NCBI GenBank assembly: GCA_028023455.1
Contig: JAQFVV010000274.1
Span: 120,001-184,000 of the forward strand
Direction: 5' to 3'
DNA length: 64,000 nt
DNA from: Epiperipatus broadwayi
Lineage: Eukaryota; Onychophora; Udeonychophora; Euonychophora; Peripatidae
In this document: piece after piece, positions 11,201-23,740 of the stretch
Layout: each line of letters begins with the position of its first letter
How positions within the stretch are numbered: the stretch's first letter is position 1
Notes under the pieces: model-generated
What the model saw: only the letters and a program-made list of their open reading frames with translations
The model's database searches: none
Told to the model about the DNA's origin: nothing
Made by a program: the position numbers and the translations under genes

Positions 11201-12981
11201 ATACAAACAGAATTAAGTGTTATTGAGGAAATCGAATTGGCAAACAAAAGGAAACTTAACTAGTATTTAATTACAGATATTCATTTTAAACTGGAAATAT
11301 TTTCAAATAAAGAAATAATTTACACTGCATAAGGAAACAAGAAAATATATATATCTCATTAAAATGAGGAATAGCGAAGGCGAAAAATTTAAGCATAAAA
11401 TAGATGATCAAGTTAAAATAAATATAAATCTAATATTAAGATAAAAATGAGATACATTATGAAATATAATAAATTAATGAAACATTTAAAGAAAGGTACT
11501 TATATTAAAAGGAAAGGTAAAACTTTATGAGATCACTAAAAGTTACCAGTCCTTGTTTAGTTGATCCAGTTTCCTCGACATCTGTGGCTTGATTATGTAC
11601 ATGGAGTTATTTGTCTGGACAAAGAGATTTGAAATAGGAAGCATTTTGAAATAAAGGGTGCACACACAGCTCACAGTTTGGTTTTACTAGATACATGACA
11701 CTTTACGGCATTTTGGTGGATTAGGACCCTGACGGCAGGCAAAGCTGATGAGCTTAGCTGCCGTACATGGTCACGTCCACCAAATTAATAGAAATTTTAA
11801 AGGGTCGCATGTTGAAATCAGAACAGGAATTCTCCGAAGATCTAGGACACAGTGGTTTTCAGCATTTATTTTCAGTGCAACCTCGGAGGATCATTAAACT
11901 TGGTCTCCATAACAGGAGTAGCAGAGGTAAGTAGTAGAACTCTTCAAAAGAGCAGATGAGCAGCAGCTAAGTACATTTTCAAAATTACTTCAGGAACAAG
12001 TTCAGAAATATGTTCAGAGTCAATCTCTGAATAAAATAATTTTAGAATAAATCTAGGCGAATTTTAGAAGAATTTCTGCATAATGAAAATGAAAGAACAG
12101 AATCTGAATGACTCAATCAACAGAATCTCAATGAATGAAGTCTTTTGTTCTCCCCACCTTTTATACCTTTCTGGAGATACTTTTCTATTGTTTTGTGTAT
12201 GATTTTAGATCTTCATAAGCCTTCTATGCTCCTTTGTTTCAAAGTAACTTTTTTGCTAAAAATAAACTTTAATTTCTTATTATCAAATTTTGCTTTTAAC
12301 TTTGAATTTGATTAATTAAAAAGGCTATCTTTAATTTGCCTTGAATGCAGACAGGCTTATCTTAAAATAAAATCATTCGCCATATTTTTAACAAAATTAA
12401 AAGAAAAATATTTGATTTATTTCTTTTAATAAAATGACATTTTAGTTTCAACAGAATTTTGCATTTAATCATATATATATATACGCTTCTGTACATATAT
12501 GTTTCATTAATAAATTTTGAAAAAGAAATTTTAATAAACGATTTAATTTTAATCAGAATTTATTTCAAAAGAATATTTTAAAGCAAATAGCTAATTTAAT
12601 GACCCTTGATTATACAAAATGAAACACTATAATTTTATATTTAATGCAAAACTCTGTTGATACTTGGATATAAACTTAATCCAAGTTTACAATATCGGTA
12701 AGTTTATAGAAGGCTGTGAAGCATGGATAGGACTTCCGGATCCATTGCTTCATTTCCCAATAGTTAGTGAGGAAAAAAAAATGTTAAAAAAATGCAGTTG
12801 CTTCAGGTCAGAGGTTAAATTTGTGCCAGATGAGTTCAAGCCTAACTTTAATTTGCTGTAATATTTACACACTTTTTTAGATAAGTAAGGTTTTTATTTT
12901 CTTTCCTACCTGTTGTCTACTCATTCATTATTCAATGTCATAATGTTAAGTTGGCTTCCGAGTTGTTCCTAGTTTAACAAG
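11201..12981. other. Internal region of gag element 1, no gene seen
   Basis: No protease, RT or integrase motif was recognised on either strand. There is a slightly GC-richer patch at 11,690-11,910 and a polypurine/polypyrimidine-rich stretch near 12,290-12,560. If this element ever had pol, it has been lost or was never present. Confidence 0.5.
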
Positions 12982-13979
12982 TTATATTATATATCTGTAT
13001 TTTCCGGGATCCAGTGGTACATAATGCCTTGCGTTTTTCCACTGCATCATGACCTTGTAATTTTGATTTTCCTCTAAATCTCCATAGTCAATAGCTGTCA
13101 GTATACAAGTCGTACCTTGAATATCTTTTGCTTGACTACTTATAATTATTTTTCTTATCCAAGGTGGCATGTTATGCGTAATCATATGTACTATTTGAGT
13201 TTCAGGATAGTTGAATGCATTTAGCACTTTTATTCTATTCACCTGCCTCAAGAAAAACTGCGTGTGTGTCTCATGATGGTTAGCTGGATATTTTTCGTGC
13301 ATAATAGAATATATTAGACCTTCTTGCCACTCTTCACTCCAATACATAGACATCACTGTTTTTTCATATTCATGAAATGTTCGTGGTTGTATCGTCAATG
13401 CGTTCCACCAGTCTCTAGTGGATTCCCTCAAATGATGACTGGAGATCGCCATTTTTTCTTCAGTCATATTCTCGAATTGGAAAAACATCCTTAAGCTCTC
13501 TAGGTGGTGTCTAGGGATCCCACATGGTTCCCCTCTAAAACACTATGTGGATAAACTGCCACAGGAGATGTTATCGGATTTATTATTACTGCGGTCATGA
13601 TTTGACTGCCTTGTTGTGTATGGATTGGGTTTGAAGTCTGAAGAGTCTTTGTCTTTTCTCTATCCTCTTTTATCTGCCAATTTTCTTCTTCGCATTTCAT
13701 GTTGTATAGACAAGTCCAAATGGTGAGTGTCTTTACATGATTCATCATCAATCAAAGATTTAACATCAGTATCATCTTGTCCTTGTGTTCTATATTGATC
13801 CTGCACATTATTTGTGTGTCATCATCTGGTGATGCTTTTGTCATTGTAATCTGTTTTTGATGGCATTCCACATTTTTCTCTAAATAGTTTATTTTTTCTG
13901 TTGTATTTTTCATGAATTGTTGGAGCATGGTCATCATCATTTTCCCTTCCTCTTTAAATTTTTTGATGAATGCTACCAT
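12982..13979 (-). pseudogene. LTR-retrotransposon Gag (capsid) remnant 1
   Basis: Three consecutive minus-strand frames (13,752-13,979, 13,500-13,751, 12,982-13,488) form one broken gene. The first has a coiled-coil-like stretch (EKINYLEKNVE); the last starts with a capsid-like region containing STRDWWNAL, the WW motif of retrotransposon Gag proteins, then FHEYEKTVMSMYW, FFLRQVNRIKVL and NMPPWIRKII. The same order and motifs occur in 28,176-29,049, so the two are related. No CCHC zinc knuckle follows. A Gag would package element RNA into virus-like particles; this one is interrupted. Confidence 0.7.
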
Positions 13980-14734
13980 GTTATATTCTTCTTGGTCACT
14001 ATGACTACATGTTGATGTCTTAGGATGGTTGAATACTACCTCCTCACTGTCATAATCTTCGTCTCTATTCTGTTTGTCAATTTTTTCCTAATACTGGCTA
14101 TTTTGTTATTCGACATTCACCTTATTTATTACTTATTTTCGTCTTTTATAAAAATTATGTCTATCTCTACTTAACCTAGAGACAACAACAAAAAAAACGA
14201 ATCAAAATACTTTTATTTTTAATATAAGTGCTTAGCTACTCTATGATTTTGTATATTGTCTATACTGTTAACTAAAACAAAATTTTATTTATTGGTGAAA
14301 TAAATCAATACTATGATTTTTATTCTTATATAACTCTTTTGCTTTTTATTGTATATTATAAATGAAAACTTTGCCTACCTCTCGAGGTCCTATATTTAAA
14401 CAAATGCCCAAATGTGTCAGTTAATTGTAATTCAGTTATAAAAAGCAGGTTACCTAAAGAGTTAGCCGAAAGTCATTGCTGACTTGTTAATATTTAAGGT
14501 TACACTAAATACTTTTAGGAAAAATAATAAAAAATTACTACTTTGAAATTTTATCTTTTGCCAAGCATTTAACCAGACCAGAAGAGATGGAATCATGTTA
14601 ATCAATTGATGACATCATTTTAGTCTAGTTATTTCAAAATGACACGTGATTGATTGAACTTAAATTAGAATAAAGTTAATAAATTTTCTTATAAATAAAA
14701 AAATATTATATAAAAAATATCACATTATTCATAC
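13980..14734. other. 5' internal region of gag element 1
   Basis: Between the broken gag and the LTR-like edge at 14,735. No ORF of note and no obvious tRNA-complementary primer-binding site next to the LTR edge. Confidence 0.45.
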
Positions 14735-15450
14735 TGTAACGGACCGAAAACCATTTAGGATTAGTCCTCACAACTTACAGATCCTAATACATCTCAGAGT
14801 TCAAACTCAGTGAAGAAATTTGCCTTTAACTCTACTCAAGGATGGATTTAAACACAATGGCAATAATGTGACCTCTGTATAGGTTCCTAATGGCTTTTTA
14901 CTAATGAATATATTATAAATGTGTACACATGTATGATAAATATTTCGGTGAGTGAAGTATGAGTGATGCTTGCTAATCTAGAGACCAGAGAAACGAAGAT
15001 TTTAACTTCAACAACAAATATTTATTAACAAAATCTGAATTAAATTTATAACATTAATAAATTAATAAAATATACACATAAATATATTAAACTAAGGATC
15101 TGTCTTTACTATAATATGACTAGTTATAAGTTAAATCTTAAAAATATCAATCAAAATAAAAAAAATTATAAAATTATAATGCACAATGTAGAATAAAGTA
15201 ATTATTGTTCTGAGGATCAAACTATATTATTAGATGTTCAATGTTTACTTTGATTGTATCATCTGAATGTATATTAAACTTGTCTGTGGATTGTCACTTT
15301 GTGTTTTATAGATAGAGTTCAGCCATAAGACTGTTAATCATACAAACTGGAAAATGTACTCATATATAATTACTTGGTAGTAAGTCTAATTAATATTTAA
15401 TTTTATATATTGAATGTCTAATTAAGTGTAGATGTTTAAAATCTTACCTT
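14735..15450 (-). repeat. LTR-like repeat, right end of gag element 1
   Basis: Starts TGTAACGGACC. It shares with 30,861-31,450 the edge, the block acctctgt(a/g)taggt, the block (g)agagaccaga and the AT-rich segment with ttattaa that follows. On the minus strand this would be the 5' LTR of an element whose gag lies at 12,982-13,979. The right end is approximate. Confidence 0.55.
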
Positions 15451-17520
15451 TTGTCTTTTAAGTCAATGACCAATCTAATGCATCCAATTATCCTAATATT
15501 TTATTTACAAACATATAAAATTTATCTATGTATACCTTGAGTTGTGTATTTGTATCTTTCTACCCCTATAAAAATTTAAACAAAATGGGTTCTTTAAAAA
15601 AAAAAAGTTTTACAAATGAGTAAAAAGGTGAGAAAAATTCCAACTCAACTCCCAGTATACACTAAAAAAAAAATACAAATACAAAATATTGAAGAGCATC
15701 AAAATTAAACAAAATCTTGGACTTCTTTAAAATATATTAGGTTAAAATTTGTAAGAATGGCTTCAGTGGTTTTTTATTTTAGCAGACAGTGTCTTTCTTT
15801 TTTATTCATGCATGTTGAATGATTTTAAAACTCCAACCACTTAAGACAATTCCCACGATGAAAATGAACACACAAAGCTCCTGATTTTGTAGCCATTGCC
15901 TTTCCAATTCCATCTCTAAATTATTCCAGCTGATTTAGACACAAGGCATACCAAATGATTAGACATTATCACCATCTGATGACACAAAGAAGGCAGGATG
16001 ATCCTGCGAAAATTAATTTAGCAAGATTGCACCATTAGATTATATATACATGCAAATAAGTAGTTAAATATAGGTTTTTTTCCAAAGCTTGCATTATAAT
16101 ATAAATAGAAACAAATAGAAATGCTGTTTACATGCAGTTTATATATACATAAGATATGTGATACTATATTTTGCTTTAAAAGAAATACAATTTAGTATTT
16201 TAAAATTTTATTTCATTATTAGTTTTTTTTTTAAAAAAAAACATTTTATAATAATTATACTTTTTTAGTTAATAAGCAAATATAAATATCTCAGAATTTA
16301 TTCCAATGAATGAAAGTTCATCATTTAAATAATGTCTTTTTTTTAAAAAAAAATTTTTGTACTAATAGATAATGCGATTCAAAATATTAAAGTTTTTTTT
16401 TTAAACGAAATAGAATCATGATAATTAATATAATAATAAATAAAAATATTCTTATTCTAAAGTTTTACTTTCTCTATTCCATTTTTAACAACAACCAACA
16501 AACTAAAAAAAACTGTTGCTTAGTTTTTTTCATGTTCCAAAATCAACGTTTACTCTTTTTTTTACTCTTTTAAACAAAAGAAACTTGGTTGCTAGCATCT
16601 CTTAACATTAGAGTACTATTATGTCTGTCATGTCAAGATTAAAACTATTAAATATACCATGTATAAATGTGTATGTATAGACATTCTATTTCACATTTAT
16701 TTTAACAAAACAACATATAAATTCATTCCTTTATGAATGTATAATTATGTATGTATATATATGCCTCAAGTTATCCTAAAATTATGTTTTAAAGGTTGGC
16801 TGCCTATCTAATCTTCATACTTGTCATTTCAACACATCAGTTACTTATTATTTTGTTTATAAGGATTGGGCATCACCTTACAATACATCGACTGATTGAA
16901 CTATCTGGGATATTTATTTAAATTAATATTTATTTTATTTATTAAACCATTTTAACTAATATTAAAATTATTCATTCATTTTTTTTTTTATGAGTAAAGA
17001 ACTCAAAAAATAAAACCCCCCTCATTTCATACCGGCAAAAAATAAAACTACTTAATTAATTATGAAACAAATCCCCTCAGTTCATGCCGGCATACACACA
17101 TTCATGAGCAAAGGAAAGGACATTTCAACCTTACACTAACTTATTAATTACTTCTTAAGTAGCTAATTGTAATTTATTATAACTACCAAACAAAATATTT
17201 AAAATATTAAATATTACAATTACCTTTATAAACCCAAGGCTGACCTATTATAAACTAATATTTTAACTTACAAAAGCTAATTTAAATAAATTTTACATTC
17301 TCTAATCTCTTTTATCTTATAACTAAATCACTATACTATTAGAATATTATTTTCTGGTACTCATTTTAATATAATACTGTTATTTTATTAATGGATGAAA
17401 TTATTAAAAGTAATATACGCTATTATGCTTATGGAACTTATAAAAACATGACTATTTTTTTTTAAAATCAAGTAACTAGGTAAAATTGTTAAGATAAAAT
17501 AAACAATGGGAACAAATGTG
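15451..17520. other. AT-rich stretch without gene
   Basis: No ORF or RNA gene supported. It contains several T-run/A-run palindromes (about 16,222-16,243, 16,337-16,353 and 16,391-16,404) that could form short hairpins, and two short patches around tcatgccggcatac at 17,020-17,090 that are unusual only in composition. Confidence 0.5.
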
Positions 17521-17529
17521 AAATCACTT

Positions 17530-18060
17530 GGCTACAATATATATAAAAGACATATTTTGCAGGTTTATCCGTATTAAATTTTTTTTAAATATTAAAATAT
17601 CAACGTTTCAACTTGATTATAGAAGTCATTTACTTGGTGATAAAAGGTAGAAAGACGGTTGTAGAGACATTACAATCACTGATTTGAAAAAAACATTAAG
17701 GTTCCACCAATAGCAAAAATGTTAAATTAAAAATATTTAAAAAAAATCTTTCCAAATAGTAGAAAGTTTGCATGTATTATCTCGCTTATTGATACAATCT
17801 GGCCTTTCAAGTATCTCAATGGCTTCTCTAATTTTGCAGTGGCAGAGATTATCACATCTGGATATGATCGTGATACTAGAAAAATCAATTTTATGACCTG
17901 AATCTATAGTATGGAGTGAGAGTGCTGCTGATGATGAGTGTTGTTTAACTGCATTAGCATGTTCATCTCTCCTAACACTGATGCGACGATTACTCATACC
18001 TTTGTAAGAAGCTTTACAAATTTCACATAATACATAATATTATATGATAAAATCAATAGG
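17530..18060 (-). pseudogene. PLE family 2: GIY-YIG end and 3' terminal repeat
   Basis: The minus-strand frame shows YYVLCEICKASYKG across the 18,000-18,055 region (the Cys pair and YxG of a GIY-YIG core), RRISVRRDEH with the conserved Arg and His (residues 4-13 of the 17,737-17,997 frame), IREAIEIL with the conserved Glu, and DCINKRDN and LSTIWKDF at the end. The 3' part down to 17,530 is the terminal repeat containing caacgtttcaacttg. Positions 17,530-17,925 recur at 21,670-22,053, giving a direct repeat on both sides of the RT, as expected for PLE pLTRs. Confidence 0.8.
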
Positions 18061-18099
18061 CAAATAAAAAGTTCATTAGGCAGAATCTGCCAAGTGTTA

Positions 18100-19870
18100 A
18101 CAATTAAATAAAAAAAATAAATAGAATAAAAATACAATTTTATTTAATCTCAAAATCTTTTATTTATGAAAAATAATGTTTACATACTTATAACAAACAG
18201 AAAAAAAATTTGTTTTACACATCATCAACAGTCTGGGACCATTTGTATATTGATTATCTTCTGATAAATAATAGTATACTGATGTAGCTTTTCTATTCAC
18301 CTATCCACATTGATGCAAAATGAATCTATTATTCATCTTTTGCTTAGCCACTAATAATTCGGTGGATCTGGTATATTAAGTAACTTCCATGTTTCATTAT
18401 ACATGAATTTTGATGCAATGATAAAGTCTCTGTTTTTTACTTTCCTAATAATGTTCATGAAAAGACTGACTGGTTCAGGGACAGGCACTGTGAACAATAG
18501 CTTACATCTGACATTCCATATAGCATGTACAATAAAGATGGAAAGTCTAATAATAGGAAACTGTTTAGTTTGTAAGGCTTCCCTAATAGACATTATTTTG
18601 TAGTAATCCACCCTTAAGTTTTGGTATATGGCTAAATTTATTTTATTGAGCCCAGGGCATGAGTAAATTATATGGTTGAATGACTTTTCTTGCCTTTAAC
18701 ATATTTGACAAAAAGGGTCTATCTTATTGTAGAATCTTTTGAAATCAAGGAATTTATTTGTGGACATGGCTTCTAAGTTTATTTTAATAATGAAATTAAG
18801 GTTTTTAGGCTCAAGAGTGAGAAATTTAAAAATTGTTGTTAAATTGTAGTTGGTGAAGTCAAGATTTGGAGCGATTGTGGGATAATTCGGATTAATTACA
18901 CTGTACGCCTCCCAGATGGTAATTTTTGATTTTTGTAATTTTTGATCTATAGTTAAATGCTGGTTAAGTGTCCAGAGCAGTTTATCAAGCCAGCACATTT
19001 TACTAGGATGAGGACGGTCTGTAGGCTGAATTGGTTCACTGAAAACTATTGATTTGTGTTTTTTCATCAGATTAATAATTAATGTAAAAGATTTTTGAAA
19101 AATAATTGCATCAATGGAGTGGAAGGACATCCCATTGAATTTACGATATACTTGCATTTTGAACATGCTAATTGATGTGGTGCTGTTCTTCCAGAAATAT
19201 TTGGAGCATAAGCTGTTAATCTTTTTGTAAAAGACTTTTGAAATGGTAACGATCGGCAGATAGTAAGCAATTCTTGACATGACTTTCATGTTGAGAAGTG
19301 CCACCTTTCCTTGTAATGACAAATATACTTTTGAGAGAGTTTGAATTATTTTAGAGGTAGAATCTATTAGAGTATTTTGTATCTGTCTTGACATTGATGA
19401 TTGAGAAAGGTAAATAGGAAAGCCCTGAAATTCTTGTGGCTTGGCGAGAAATCTTGAGGTTATTGTTTTTCCCGAAAGAATTTTCCACGAAGAGGATTTC
19501 TTGGGGTTGAATTTAAGATGAGATGACAATGAGAAATTGTCTATTATTTGGTAGAGCTTTGGTAGGAATTTTTGGGATGGAAGAATAACCAAGATATCCA
19601 TATATGCGAATACCTTGAGTGATCTCTTAATTCTGGGTATGTATATTCCTGGGAATGAATTTTCTGTTTTTTAGAAGCGGATTTAAATAACAGATGAACA
19701 GCAGGGTCCTGATTGGCGAACCTTGTGGAATGGAAATATCGGGTTGGAAACCGTTAGTATAGCATCCATTCAGAGCAATGTGAATTTGTCTATTGCTAAG
19801 CAGATTTATATATATGTTTTTTCTAAAAAAAAGGTAATTTATAATATCCAACCTGGTCTTCAAATGTCAA
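18100..19870 (-). pseudogene. Tx1/L1-like LINE RT and C-terminus inserted in a PLE
   Basis: The 19,627-19,863 frame holds the RT block with IPQGSPIRTLLFICYLNPLL; a frameshift leads to a 301-codon frame (18,696-19,601) covering the thumb and connection region (FQGFPIYLSQ, LLNMKVMSRIAYYLP) and ending in DPFCQIC. A stop interrupts it, and the zinc-binding tail continues (EKSFNHIIYSCPG), followed by the 86-codon C-terminus with AIWNVRC. These match the arrangement in the LINE at 60,051-61,400 (AIWISRC; LCKCCNRSDETFLHLMEEC). It is 5'-truncated within the RT and splits the PLE family 2 gene. Confidence 0.75.
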
Positions 19871-21290
19871 TAAGATCCCATGTGCTAATAAATAAATCTT
19901 GTGATGATAATCTATTATCTCTTTCTTTTATCGTTCTTATTTTTCTAATTATAATCTTCAGAGGATCTGTACAATTAGAATTAAAGATGATATCACATCG
20001 AGTTAGTCATAAACTATATATTAAAAAAGTGGCACTTCTAATATCAGCAAAAACTCCCACTTTAATTGCTTGTATCAATACATGTATCAATGAGCCTTTA
20101 TGTTTATAAAGCTAATAAAATATCTACAAACTTGCAAATAACTGCATACACCAAAAATGTGTTCAAGAAAAAAGGAGTTTTCTATCTGATTCTGTCTTCA
20201 TTGTAAATTTAATATGAGGATGCATATTATTTAAATGTAAGAAAAAATCATCTAATTTATTTTTTCCATATTGCCGTATGACAAAACTGTCATCTATGTA
20301 TTTGAGCCAAATGAGAAGTTTTAAAGGTGTGATTCTAAAGCAAGAGTTTCTATATTTTCCATGAATAAATCAGCTATTAGTCCTGAGTTAGGTGAGACCA
20401 TAGGAATACCAAAAACTTCTTTGTAATGCTGTCCATTATATACAAAATATGTGTTCAAGAGACAATGTTTAATCAAAGCAGTAATATGGTTTGGTAAATT
20501 GCAGCATTGCGAAATTATATTTAAAGCTTGATCAATTGGAAGGTTTGTAAACAAAGACACGACATCAAAACTGACCAGAATGTCATTAGCATTAATTTTT
20601 AAACTTTTTAAAACAGAAATAAAATAAAAAAAGTTTTTAATATATGATTTAATAGATATCTAGCTAAAATATGAGTTGGAAAGCCTATTGCGCTTACTAT
20701 TAGATGAAGGGCGATATCTGGTTTGTGAATTTTTGGAAGTCCATAAAATTTTGGACAGATCCATGATTTTGCACGAGGGATTATTTTATTTTTTATCTAT
20801 TTCAATAGGCGATTTATTAATAATGGCATTTGTTGTTTTTTCAAATAAGTAGTATGATCTCTGATGATTTATAAATTTTATCATTAAGTAAATCCAAGAT
20901 TTGATTATGGTAAATGTCACAATCCATAACAACAGTAGCATTACCTTTATCAGTTGGAAGTTTATATTATTTAATGCTTGTCATTATTTCTTTTAAATAT
21001 TATTTTTTAGGAAGCATAGTTCTTTTTAAAATATTGCAAATCTCAGCTCTAGCCAAATCAGCCAATGAAGAATCTATTTTATCGAGAGCTGATTCAACAT
21101 TACAAACAATTTTCTCAAAAGATATCTGGGAACACGTTAATGCAAAATTAAAACCTTTTTCTAAAACGGAAATTTCATCTGTAGCGAGAGCTTTCTTAGA
21201 CAAATTATAAACGGTTTTTTGATTTGGATACGTAATGATTGGTGATTGTGTTCTAATTAGCATTTGTAATTTTTTTTTTTTGCTTTGCTG
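19870..21290 (-). pseudogene. PLE family 2 reverse transcriptase, N-terminal and core parts
   Basis: The N-terminal part (21,000-21,263) has TVYNLSKKALATDEISVL and FEKIVCNVESAL, a pattern common at the start of PLE ORFs. Downstream, broken frames show RT motifs: SLFTNLPIDQAL after the first Asp region, KEVFGIPMVSPNSGLIADLFMENIE (20,330-20,420; canonical MGSPLSP is changed to MVSPNSG) and, in another frame at about 20,280-20,320, WLKYIDDSF, the catalytic box. The thumb follows to 19,870, where the LINE interrupts. The GIY-YIG part resumes at 18,060. At least five frame changes make it inactive. Confidence 0.78.
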
Positions 21291-21669
21291 TTACAAATTC
21301 CAAATCTTTAATGGATCTAAAACTTGCAATACATTCAAAACTAGTCCAGAGTAAAGGATATATTTTATTACTAAGGAATAAACGTAAATGCAGCAATACT
21401 TTGTCAATTTTGTCTAGATTTTTCCGTGGTTTTTTAATAAATGAATTTAAAATAATATTGCTTGTTTTCTTTAGAATTTTATTAATATTTTAATTTTCCT
21501 TATGAATCATAATTTTACAAGAAGTGGGTATAACACTGTGATTTTTACACACTAATAGAAAAGGTAAATTACAAAGTAACTTACATTTCTTAATCCACGT
21601 TCTTTCAAATACTCTAAGTTGTTTAAATATTTCCTCCTTCTAGAGGTTAATAATGTTGATATGATTTTC

Positions 21670-22053
21670 ACGGGTTGCATATATAGAAGACATATTTTGC
21701 GGGTTCATCCACATTAAAAAAATTTAAATATTAAAATACCGACATTTTGACTTGATTATACACAAGTCATCTACTGGGTGATAAAAGATAGAAAGATGGT
21801 TGTAGAGGTGTTACAATCACTGATTTGAAAAAAACCGTTAAGGTACCACCAATAGCAAAAGCATTAAATTAAGAATTTTTTAAAAACAATCTTTCCAAAT
21901 AGGAGGAAGTTTGCATGTATCATCTCCCTTATTGATACAATCTGGCCTTTTAAATATCTCAATGACTTTTTTAATTTTGCACTGGCAGAGATTATCACAT
22001 CTGGGTGTGATCCTGGAACTAGAAAAAAATCAATTTTATGACCTGAATCTATA
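21670..22053 (-). repeat. PLE family 2 upstream terminal repeat with GIY-YIG tail
   Basis: This block aligns closely with 17,530-17,925 (shared agattatcacatctgg, tttgcatgtat, ttgatacaatctggcc, and gacttgattata next to the pLTR core). Because it includes the GIY-YIG C-terminus, it is the end of a tandem unit lying upstream of the RT. This is the partially tandem organisation reported for PLEs. It is cut at 22,053-22,057 by an LTR-like insertion. Confidence 0.75.
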
Positions 22054-22056
22054 TAT

Positions 22057-22690
22057 TGTAATGGACATCATTTGCCTCAAATGTTGTGGGTCAAATGTAA
22101 TAGAAAGCCCTTCATGTAAGAAGAGAAATTAATTAGTCCCAATCATTTAGTAGCCAAAATGTAATGGACAACATTATCCAATTATAAATAGATAAATTGC
22201 TTATCTGCCCTTCCAACTAGCTATGCATGAAATAAATCAAAATTATACAGGGCAATAATAAGACCTATCATTATAATTTATTCTGTGGGTTAATTTGACT
22301 AACTAACTATATATATATATACATTAGAAATAAAGGGAATTTTATTGAATCCAACACGTATATTAAATAAATAAAATGTATATCTAAATATCTCAACTGA
22401 CATTGGCTCTATAAATGACCTCAAAATTAAATAATGACTAAAACATAAAATTATTATCCATTATGTTATGAATTTATCAAACTTCATAATGACTCTGGCA
22501 CTGAAAAGAAAGAACAAAAAATTAATACAATTCCAAATAAAATACAAAGTCATTGCTTATAGAACAAATGGTACATACTTTATTTCTAAATTATGGTTTG
22601 ATTTTTTTAATAGTATCTATGTTTCAAATATTTTTTCTAAATATATACCAAATACAAAAACAGAAAAAAAATTTATATACTTGCAATAAG
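22057..22690 (-). repeat. LTR-like repeat inserted in PLE family 2
   Basis: Starts TGTAATGG directly after CTATATAT and shares several blocks with 7,511-8,480, notably gggaattttattgaatcca and the region around caaataaaatacaaagtcatt. Its left edge interrupts the GIY-YIG coding sequence of the PLE repeat. Right end not determined. Confidence 0.45.
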
Positions 22691-23690
22691 TATCAATTAA
22701 ATAAGCAAAGACATATTTGTCCACAATAAATATAAATTGGTATAAATATAAACTAATATTTATGTTTTCAAAATATTCAACTTTTTAAAAAAATAAATAA
22801 ATCAAATACAAAAAATGTATATATATATGTCATAAATATAAATCAAATAAATAACGATATATCGTGTACAATAAATATATTATGTATTGGTGTTTATGTC
22901 TTGCACAGGAGTTATTATATAAAATTAAAATGAAAATAGATAAATAAATAAGTAAGTAATTGGCTGGTAAAATCTTGTAGAATTAACAAATTAGATTATA
23001 GATATGCTCTCTAAGCTAGGTCAATCAAGCGAACAATATTACATCAAAAGAAATCATCAAGAGTTCATTCCAGTACACCATAAGGGTTTACCTACTTTAT
23101 CCATCTTGAATCATGCTTGCTACCACAAGCATCAAATACTCGGTATTGCGATCTATAACGAGGCTCACTCAGGCCTATAAATATAATATCTCCTTGGCAA
23201 CTCAGCCAACTAGTGCTAACCTAACACGTAATATAATATCAACATGTGACTTATTTCACATGATCTTTTATTTGTAGTTTAACAAAATTATATACACACA
23301 CAAAAAAAAAATATAACAATGATTTCTAACTGACAAGTACAGGAATACTTATTTGTGACTTTAAATAACCTTTTAATAACTCAATTCGATTTATGATCTC
23401 TAAGAGCACATATAATAATCAAATAATAAAAAAAAATCAAAAGAATTAAGACATATATGAATAATAAAAATTTTGATAGTAAAATTTGTAAAGACAAATC
23501 TAACCTATTATGGAAATTAATAATAACTCATATGCAATTTAAATTTACACTCTTTGTTTTCAAACTTCAAATACTTAATGTTGATTTTGTGACCCTTATA
23601 TAATACTTGTTTTGAACAAAACCAAGTTAAATATAACAATGTTATATTTATAATTAGCATTTCATGTTAAAAAAGAATATCGATCTTGGA
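22691..23690. other. AT-rich stretch without gene
   Basis: No ORF or domain seen. It contains simple repeats of taaata type and a less AT-rich patch at 23,020-23,230 with no partner in the window. Confidence 0.5.
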
Positions 23691-23725
23691 AAAAATAAAT
23701 AAATAAATATACAAATATTAAGCAT

Positions 23726-23740
23726 TAAATCACCCCACAT
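23726..23740. repeat. Target-site duplication, left of Jockey-type LINE
   Basis: The 15 bases taaatcaccccacat are repeated exactly at 24,828-24,842, flanking the LINE fragment. The next bases (tttgttttttt) give the poly(A)-like 3' end on the minus strand. Confidence 0.85.

Noticed and set aside
17580-17660. Possible hammerhead in PLE family 2 terminal repeats (also 21,730-21,800 and 49,030-49,210)
   Set aside because: A GAAAC next to a GACTTG/CAAGTC-type stem is present, but the required CTGATGA box is not: the stem consumes the bases where it should lie. Without the first box I do not call a ribozyme.
19723-20109. 128-codon plus-strand ORF
   Set aside because: Spans the LINE/PLE junction antisense to both RT remnants; no own features.
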